DNA of 64,000 bases from contig OU612067.1 of assembly GCA_914767715.1 (NCBI GenBank), positions 19,659,001-19,723,000 of the forward strand, read 5' to 3'. This document shows, piece by piece, positions 57,301-64,000 of this stretch. The notes under the pieces are model-generated. The model saw only the letters and a program-made list of their open reading frames with translations, made no database searches and had not been told where the DNA came from. The first letter of the stretch is position 1. Every line of letters starts with the position of its first letter. The DNA is from Membranipora membranacea. Taxonomy: Eukaryota > Bryozoa > Gymnolaemata > Cheilostomatida > Membraniporidae. The position numbers and the translations under genes were made by a program.

Positions 57301-60300
57301 CTGTTGCAATGTACGATATGGGGGATCCAAAAAGAGCTGACAAGGTTTTGTAAAACTGGCAGCATGTCTTCCGCAGTGACATGGGTAGTCACCACCTCCT
57401 GCGTTACCAGTCTCAAACTCACGAGCTGGCAGATCACCTGCGATAAAGAAAGGATCTCACATTTTGTGCTTTACATACAGTAGTTACTGAATAGATATTG
57501 ATGCCCTGTTACCACATTTACTATGACTGAGCCCAACATCGTTGCATTGCAGATTACACCAGAGCTTGTCAATTGTTTCATGTAATATCCCAGGGTATTT
57601 CAACAGAGTATGTAAATACGTAAATCTCTAAATTAAAAACAAATAAAAATGTCACTATTATCATTGAAAACCTTGGTGGAATCTAATCCAAGCCATTCGT
57701 TAAAGAAAAAGAAAAAGAAAAAAAGAAATAATTGTTGTATTTTTGCCCACCTGTATTGAACCGTATGATAGCTTTATACTCTCTCTCTTGAAAAGGCAAA
57801 ATAATTTTACACTGCTGTAATTCAGTGATTCTTTCTGGGATGTAGACTAACTGGTCTTCTATTGAGCTCTTTGATCTACCTATGAAATGGAGGTATGGCC
57901 TCTCTACCACTGTCTGCACATCAAATCTGCACAAGTACCAAAATTCATTTGGTGTTAATTTCCGTTTGGGAGTATTTGATTATGGTTTGTTCTATGCAAC
58001 AGAGTTTGATCAGCTTGTCTTTTCTTGTCTTTGAGAACAGGCTGGCCAAAGTAATTGAACCAGCCTTGAGCTCATGGCAAGAAATTTCAAGGCAGAAACC
58101 AGAAGTGGAAGCGAATTGCGTCATTGAGTAGGCCTTTTTATGAAACAGAGTCCATTTATGTGTTAGCAACATCGGCGGCTGGTCAATATTTTCTACAGGG
58201 CCTTGAGCAGATCATACAAACAACCCAAAATTTCAACTTGATCAGATGTATCTTACCCTACTTCCTCGCCGGTCTTGTAGACAGCTTCATCATACACAAA
58301 TGCCACATTTATAACATAATGTGAGTGCCCTGCAACAGTAAAGTAGAGAAATTATTTGAGATTTCAGGGTTAAGTGGGTATTTGATCCAAAACACAGAGG
58401 TGAAGTTGTGAAAACATAAATTTTTTTGAATGGAGCTTATATTTATTCCAAGTGTTTGAGATTACTTTCCGCTCCCTTTTTGACGTCAGCTCAGTCAAAG
58501 CTGTCCTTCAAAATGCCTGGTCATTTCTTTGACAGCTCAAAAGTCACCCTATGGGACGCCACAGTCTAGTAGTAGTTCTAGGTAGGTGACCTTATTTGTT
58601 ACTATAAGGAGTAATAGTACTATCATAGTAAAAAAAATGTTGAACAGCATATCTGTTTAGCAGGCGTATATGTATGCTAAACTGATTTGTTTATCACCTG
58701 CTATTTCACTATGATCATGCCAGATATTTAGGTAACATGTGGTTTCTACTGCTTGTAGTTTCTGACACAACACATCCCTTGTATCTTCATAAGAAAACGG
58801 CACTGTAAAAAAAGATAGTAATTTCTGTTGCTTTAACTGGCATCCATATCTGACTAAACAGATACATTTTCCATTTGCAGATACAGTACTGAAAGATCAC
58901 GAAGAAGAAGAAAAATAGAGACATAAAAATCAATGCCGATGTTGAGGACTTATAAAACGTATATCAACTTATATTAACGTATTTCAAGCTGATGGTCAAA
59001 CTTTGCTGAATTGCAAGCAAAAGCCTTTGCTTCCCTGCTCATCATTGTGTTTTTTTGGCGAAATGAGGTGCTCAGAATGAGTACAATGCCAACCAGTGAA
59101 ATTCTTTCATTTAATAATCTTGTACCTTTGTTCTTGGTCAGGTGATTTTGCAGATCATTCAGGGACATCAGCTCAGGGTCAGTCTTGCGGAGCAGTCCTT
59201 TCCTTTCCATAAATTTAAGGTGGTCTTTTCTTATCTTGAGAAGGGAGATTTTCCTTCCGGATACTTCTGTGATTTTTTTGGTTATTGAGAGTGTCTCCGC
59301 ATCAAATACTGTCTTACTGATTGATATTGGACACACCGCTTCGCCCATATAGATCTCTCCATTTTCTATCATTCGATTTCTCTCTCTCTTTAGAATGGAA
59401 CTATGATTAGAGGTATAAACTTTGCCCCCACACTCATGCTTATCCCAAGTAACGCGCTCATGGTGCCTTATTGTGAATGAATAACCAAGTTGAGCTGCAT
59501 AGGCTTGCAAGACCTGCAAATACAAACAAAAATGTAGATTCTATAGCTATAATAACTGACTTGATGAACCCGCCAAATACTTGCTTGAGACTCTAGCTCA
59601 TTGTATTTTTATGAAGGACGCTAGACTGTTTAGCGATCTAAATGAACATGTCGACTGTGCCCAGGTTGATTAGGACTTTTTAACCGGTTGCCAACTCTTA
59701 AGTATCTGTCAATTAAAAACTGCCGAATCACCTCTGATTGTTCATTGCTGAGATAGCGAGACATGCGAAGACCATTCTGATGGTGGTTAGAATAATACTA
59801 CAAAAATTACCCTTCCAGTTTCAAGCAGGTGGAAGGGCTGTTAAACAGTTGTCAAACTTAATTCAAAATCAGCTCTAAAAATAAATTACCATTCTGAAAA
59901 TAAGTAGTCGGATAATTGTAAATCTACCTGACCACCATTTATAGCTTTTGGTTGAGGTCCAAATCTCTTTTTTAGGTTGGCTGAGAATGATAGAGGCGCC
60001 CACTTTCCAGTCATCTTTCTACCTAACTCCATCGTTCCATTTGAGACTTGCTGGAAGGTTTCTCTAACAATGTCCTGGTTGAATTTATACGAGCCTATAG
60101 GTCCCACATGGGTCCTTGCCTTTTGTCGTTTATAAGAGCCATACTGCAGTGCTCTTAGCCTATCGTGTTTTTTAAATGAAGTGTTGGTGAGGTAAACAGC
60201 TTGGAGGTCCTTTTTCACTGAAGCAATTTGCTGCAAATTCTGCGCTTTAGCTATAATTTTCCTTTTTATACGCTTAGGGATGTTTTTCTCTGTCATCGAG

Positions 60301-62487
60301 TCTTTTATTATTCGTCTCAAGAGCCTTTTAGGAATGTTCTCTTTTTTCATCTTTTTATATAACGCTCTCACTAATTTCCGTGGTATATCCTTGAGTGAAA
60401 CTAGTGTCTGCGGGATGCTTTCGCTTTCAAGACGTTGGCACGCTATCGGAGCCTGCGGTTGGTGTGTTTTAGCATATTTATCATTCTCCAACGCTTGAAC
60501 GAAAGGCTGGTTTGATTTCTTAAGTTGGAACTCAGGTATATGTGGGCACATAAGGCAGTTCATCGCACGATGTTGTTTCATAACAGATGCGTCTAGAGCT
60601 CTCCAGTTCTGCTTAGAGAAGTAGGCTTGATACTGTCTGATGCCTCGATCGCCCCCTTCAAATCTTTTCCTGCAAAACAGGTATAAATTATGCATTGTTA
60701 TGAATAAGTGCATTGTTGCTCAGGGAACTATTCTCGTTATTATTTCAAAGCTTCAAACATCCAAAATGGTATAGATAGAGTCGTTTATATTCTTGATAGG
60801 TTGGGTAACAAGCTCACGCTTAGTTATATAGATATTCAGCTGATTAGCCGTATAAAATCTATCTCATTACTAGCAAGTAAACAGTGCCCAGCCGCAGTCA
60901 CTGATGCCTTGCATGCTACATTTACATTTACGATGAATTCTACAAAGGACCGCAAGCGGCATCATCTCGTAGCTCCAGATCGTCTGAGGAGATTCTGTGG
61001 TCATCTGCAAAATTTTGTCTCAAAAACCAAATACAAACTCATTGAATACAATGTCAATCCAATTAAATAATATTGACTTGAACTGTAAAGGCTTATACCC
61101 TAACCATACAATAGCAATAATGAATGAAATTTATTTAGCAGGCAGGGTTAATTATACAATAATGGTTGCTGGTTGGGTAATGATATAATATGGGTCAATT
61201 CTGAACAATTCTATAATTTTTCAGAGTTGTTCAACAATTCTGGGGAATGAGACGCAGGGAGCAAACAGTAATCGGCAAAGAGCTTTATTGAAGATGTTAT
61301 TTCAGCTCCTATGTTGTTGATGTATAAAAGGAAAAGGAGGCGCCCCAGTACAGTGCCTTGGGGTACTCCTGACTTAACCTCTACTGCTTCTGACTCTTCT
61401 CCATCTAGTACTACTGTCTGGGTACGTGCTTTCAACCATTCTGCTATCCAGGAGACGCAGTTGGGATCTAGGTTGTACATTGAAAGTTTATGTAGTAGTC
61501 CTCTGTGGGGTACGGTGTCGAATGCCTTCGAGAAATTGAATATAATAACATCGGTTTGGTGTTTGTCATCGACAGCTTTCGAGAAATCGTCAATGGTCTG
61601 TATCAGTTGAGTGTCTCACGAGTGACCAACACGGAAGTCATGTTGGTAGTTGACGAGGGTCTTGTTGTTGTTCAGATGTTTCATTATGCTTGAGTGAATT
61701 ATATGCTCGAGCATCTTACATGTAACACTGGTCAACGACACGGGCCGATAGTTGGCAGGCTAACACTCAATACACACCATGACAATGATATTGGTGAGCA
61801 AGCATTATTCGTTGCCAGTTAGTGTTACTCACTGGTCCAAGACCTATCTTCATGCTGCTGAAGAAAGGGAAGTGGATGATCGATCATGATGGATGAAAGA
61901 CTTCTTGATATGATCTTGGCTACCACCAGTATAGCCAATGTGTTGGCTCCAATATCATTGGCTGTTGTAAGTCTAACCACTGAGCGATTGTCGACAGTAC
62001 CTGCCGACTGTTGCTCCCAGTTGCATTCCAGGCCGTGATCCAACCAGTGCGTTGCAACCATCTCGTTGAGCCAGCCTCAATGCACAGCTTGGACAGCGGC
62101 TATGATCTGATGTGTGGCTTACCAGCTAATCAGAGCCAACGCATTGCCTACTGGCAGTAGTATTTTCACAAGAAGAGTATGTCTTCTACTAATAGTACAG
62201 TAGTCGAAGGTGTACTTACTAGAGCTATCTACAAGCCATTGCCACTTTGCAAACACTTGAAGGAGGTTGAAATGAAATGCTAGATTGATAGCTATATTTT
62301 GCTAAGATTGTGTCACTTACCTTTGAGAAAGATAATCACTGTAAAGTTTAGCCTTTTTCTGCCAATACACCTTCTCTATCTTCATTCCATCATGAACAAG
62401 TAGATTGTACTCATCAATGTTGACATCTTTGTATTTTAAAAACAACTGAACATCAGCATACCCACAAAAGATTACTGGTGAACCCAT
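54360..62487 (-). CDS. Uncharacterised 12-exon gene, possibly transposase-derived
   Basis: Exons: 62321-62487 (ATG 62487; an acceptor at about 62512 could instead mark an upstream exon), 59928-60669, 59126-59513, 58698-58802, 58257-58329, 57751-57926, 57238-57437, 56690-56789, 56259-56547, 55279-55569, 54792-54967, 54364-54499. All twelve join in frame with GT-AG sites; reading on from the last meets TAG at 54362-54360, giving about 948 residues, though a further exon is possible. Exon 2 has three basic repeats starting IPRKL, IPKRL, IPKRI. Later motifs: NIWHDHSEIAGHSHYVINVA, VVERPYLHFIG, GDLPAREFETGNAGGGDYPC with HCGRH, YEVVHCDPLHDFKNVIQN, SERIFHELK, LRHIADFLLPGPGHWFDV. I believe these belong to a multi-copy uncharacterised family in cnidarian and sponge genomes; scattered conserved D, E, C and H suggest an RNase H-like transposase ancestor (inference). 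No stop or frameshift seen. Confidence 0.68.
55870..56036 (-). repeat. tRNA-derived SINE
   Basis: Minus strand: A box ggcagctcaatggatagagc and B box gagttcgattctc in correct spacing, the best tRNA-like head in the window, then a body with atctaccctagctgac, sharing the ccctagc core with the SINEs at 2640 and 49625. It lies in an intron of the 12-exon gene, same strand. Confidence 0.7.
60670..62320. other. Intron 1 of the 12-exon gene
   Basis: 1.65 kb, containing the LINE fragment at 61205-61773. A plus-strand ORF of 120 codons (60708-61070) lies here but shows no domain and is AT-rich; I do not call it a gene. Confidence 0.5.
61205..61773 (-). mobile_element. Degenerate non-LTR retrotransposon (LINE) reverse-transcriptase fragment
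   Basis: The minus strand encodes part of a LINE reverse transcriptase: NYRPVSLTS, FSKAFDTVPH, VKSGVPQGTVLG, LLFLLYINNI and FADY where the catalytic FADD should be. An in-frame TGA lies at 61618-61616 after VGHS. Both ends are truncated, so it is dead. Clade is jockey/CR1-like by motif wording only. Confidence 0.85.
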
Positions 62488-62996
62488 AATGTTCGCAGAC
62501 TTCACTCTACTCTGTTAGAAGTGTCAGAAGTTTGTATCTCCGAGGCTGCACACAAGCTTATAATACTAGCTGACTGAGATACACGCACTAGCCTATAAGC
62601 TTATTATGTCAAACTATTTATTCTACTAACTGAACTCAACTAATCAGCTGATGTTACAAAATTAAAACCAATGTTTATCCAATCAATCAAAAGCAACATA
62701 ATGAATGATGTGACAAGTAATGGCAGGTGAAAGTCTTATCAGACATTATTGCCCCATTAATGATTATTATCTATATTTATGTGACATTAATCAGTGCAAA
62801 GATTTACTAGCGTTAGACAAACTCTAGTTTCGGTCCAAGAATTGAGACAACCTATAGCCTTATCCCTAACAAAATTAACAAGGGGCCTTTGAGATAAGAC
62901 CAGGACTAGGACTATGGACCTATTTTGACAGTTTGAGAAGACAGCCCTAACCAGTCAAATTTCATTGATCTCCAATCTCAATGGCCACAGATTTTT
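62488..62996. other. Region upstream of the 12-exon gene
   Basis: No gene found. Would contain the promoter or an upstream intron of the 12-exon gene; no motif recognised. Confidence 0.35.
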
Positions 62997-64000
62997 AAAC
63001 ATACATGTATGTATGTATGTATGTATATATTTGTACCAATTCTCATGATAAAATCAATGTTTCTCTTGTGCTCTGTGAATAAAAATAAAGTTTTAAAAAT
63101 TATATAAAACATTGACTAGATTTATTATAAATGAATCAAGCTATTCGATTGAGCAGTTTTACACATAATGAGCGAAAACAGTATTTACGGCAGTTTACAC
63201 GGTAGGCTGGCACTCTGTATCTACCAGATGGGAGTTGTTCTAGCGTTATGACAGTGTCTTTGTCCGAAGCGAACATTCTCAGGCATTTAGTTTTGAAGAA
63301 CTTATCGAATATATCGTCTATGGTTGTAACTTCAAGCCTACCTTTGCTTAGTCTACGTGCTGTGTTGATGAGGTGATTGTACTGGTTCTTAATATCAGAT
63401 GAGAGGTGTCCGTATATAATACATAGGTGATATTGTAGGACACTTTCGAGAAATGAGGTGTATGCCAGCTTAATGGTAGTTGTCTTGACATTCATAAAGG
63501 CTAGCTGCTTCATGATGAATAGTCGTTTGTTAGCTTTGCTGATGATGTTTTTGGTGTTCGTATTGAAGTTAAGCTTATGATTGAGTGTGGTGCCAAGATA
63601 CTTGTATTCATCTACTAGTTCGATGGCGGAGTTGTTGATCATGATGGTTGGAGGGTCAGGATCATCGCGTAGATTACAGAAAACAAGCTCTTTGGTTTTC
63701 TTTTTTGTTGATGAGCAGACTGTTTCTTGTGCACCAGGATCTGATATTATTGATTTCAACTTGCAGTGATGATGGTGATTTTGGCGAGATGAATTCTAAT
63801 ATCACAGTGTCATCGGCGTATTTATATGATTGTGTGATCATCGCTTACTGCCATGTCGTCTACGTAAAGTGAGAAGAGGATGGGACTGAGGACACATCCC
63901 TGAGGGCATCCAGTTGATGTTATGATGCTGTTAGATAGAATATTACCTACTTTCACTCGCTGTGTACGTGATGACAGAAAGTTATATGACCAGGATACGA
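62997..64000 (-). mobile_element. LINE 3' end (CR1/L2/Rex-like), truncated by window edge
   Basis: Minus strand: STGCPQGCVLSPILFSLYVDD, then KYADDTVILEF in another frame, then KKKTKELVFCNLRDDP, YKYLGTTLNHKL, KANKRLFIMKQL, a stop at 63136-63138, a short 3' UTR and a (atac)n tail near 62998-63027, typical of CR1/L2-like elements. Two frameshifts (before YADD near 63832 and in an A-run near 63703) make this copy inactive. Confidence 0.85.

Noticed and set aside
58974-59125. C-terminal extension of exon 3 of the 12-exon gene to the stop at 58974
   Set aside because: The phase-1 donor after 59126 (aaag/gtacaa) joins exactly to the exon at 58802, and the frame then stays open through nine more exons; the extension is read-through.
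60708-61070. Plus-strand ORF of 120 codons
   Set aside because: No domain, AT-biased, lies in an intron of the minus-strand gene; nothing supports expression.
1-64000. CRISPR array, operons, prokaryotic genes or viral genome
   Set aside because: Spliced genes, SINEs and LINEs show this is animal nuclear DNA; the 455-bp and shorter tandem repeats do not have CRISPR geometry.

Overview
This is nuclear DNA of an invertebrate animal: spliced genes with GT-AG introns of about 0.2-4.6 kb, AT-rich non-coding DNA, tRNA-derived SINEs, LINE fragments and many short inverted-repeat elements. Extracellular vWA, Ig and TSP1 domains mixed in one gene are a metazoan feature. The mosaic architecture and the uncharacterised minus-strand gene at 54-62 kb suggest an early-branching marine animal such as a sponge or cnidarian. 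That placement is inference; no species-diagnostic gene is present.

Layout. 1-1.6 kb: first two coding exons (minus strand) of a major-facilitator transporter, MFSD4 / sodium-dependent glucose transporter-like, running off the left edge. 1.6-8.6 kb: no convincing gene; holds a tRNA-derived SINE and an inverted repeat. 8.6-46.0 kb: one very large plus-strand gene reconstructed exon by exon. It encodes a secreted protein of about 2,770 residues: signal peptide, vWA1, 13 Ig-like domains, vWA2, nine TSP1 repeats, vWA3, two TSP1 repeats and a C-terminal vWA-like domain without a metal site. Every core splice joins in frame and domain borders are almost all phase 1, as expected from exon shuffling. 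TSP1 repeats 5-8 form a tandem array with an exact 455-bp period, introns included. Seven short candidate microexons with good splice sites are all multiples of three and phase-compatible.

46.6-52.1 kb: a minus-strand cluster of tiny paralogous genes for type II membrane proteins with a Cys-rich ectodomain. One copy looks intact (about 130 residues), one has lost its exon-1 donor and carries a MITE in an intron, and one is a remnant. 52.1-54.3 kb: repeats, including a stretch like the 5' end of U2 snRNA. 54.4-62.5 kb: a minus-strand 12-exon gene of unknown function (about 950 residues, open throughout), possibly transposase-derived, with a dead LINE fragment in its first intron. 63.0-64.0 kb: the 3' end of a second dead LINE.

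The giant protein is probably an extracellular matrix, adhesion or recognition molecule: three intact MIDAS motifs for metal-dependent ligand binding, separated by stiff Ig and TSP1 rods with Thr/Pro-rich linkers. The window shows no functional link between it and its neighbours.
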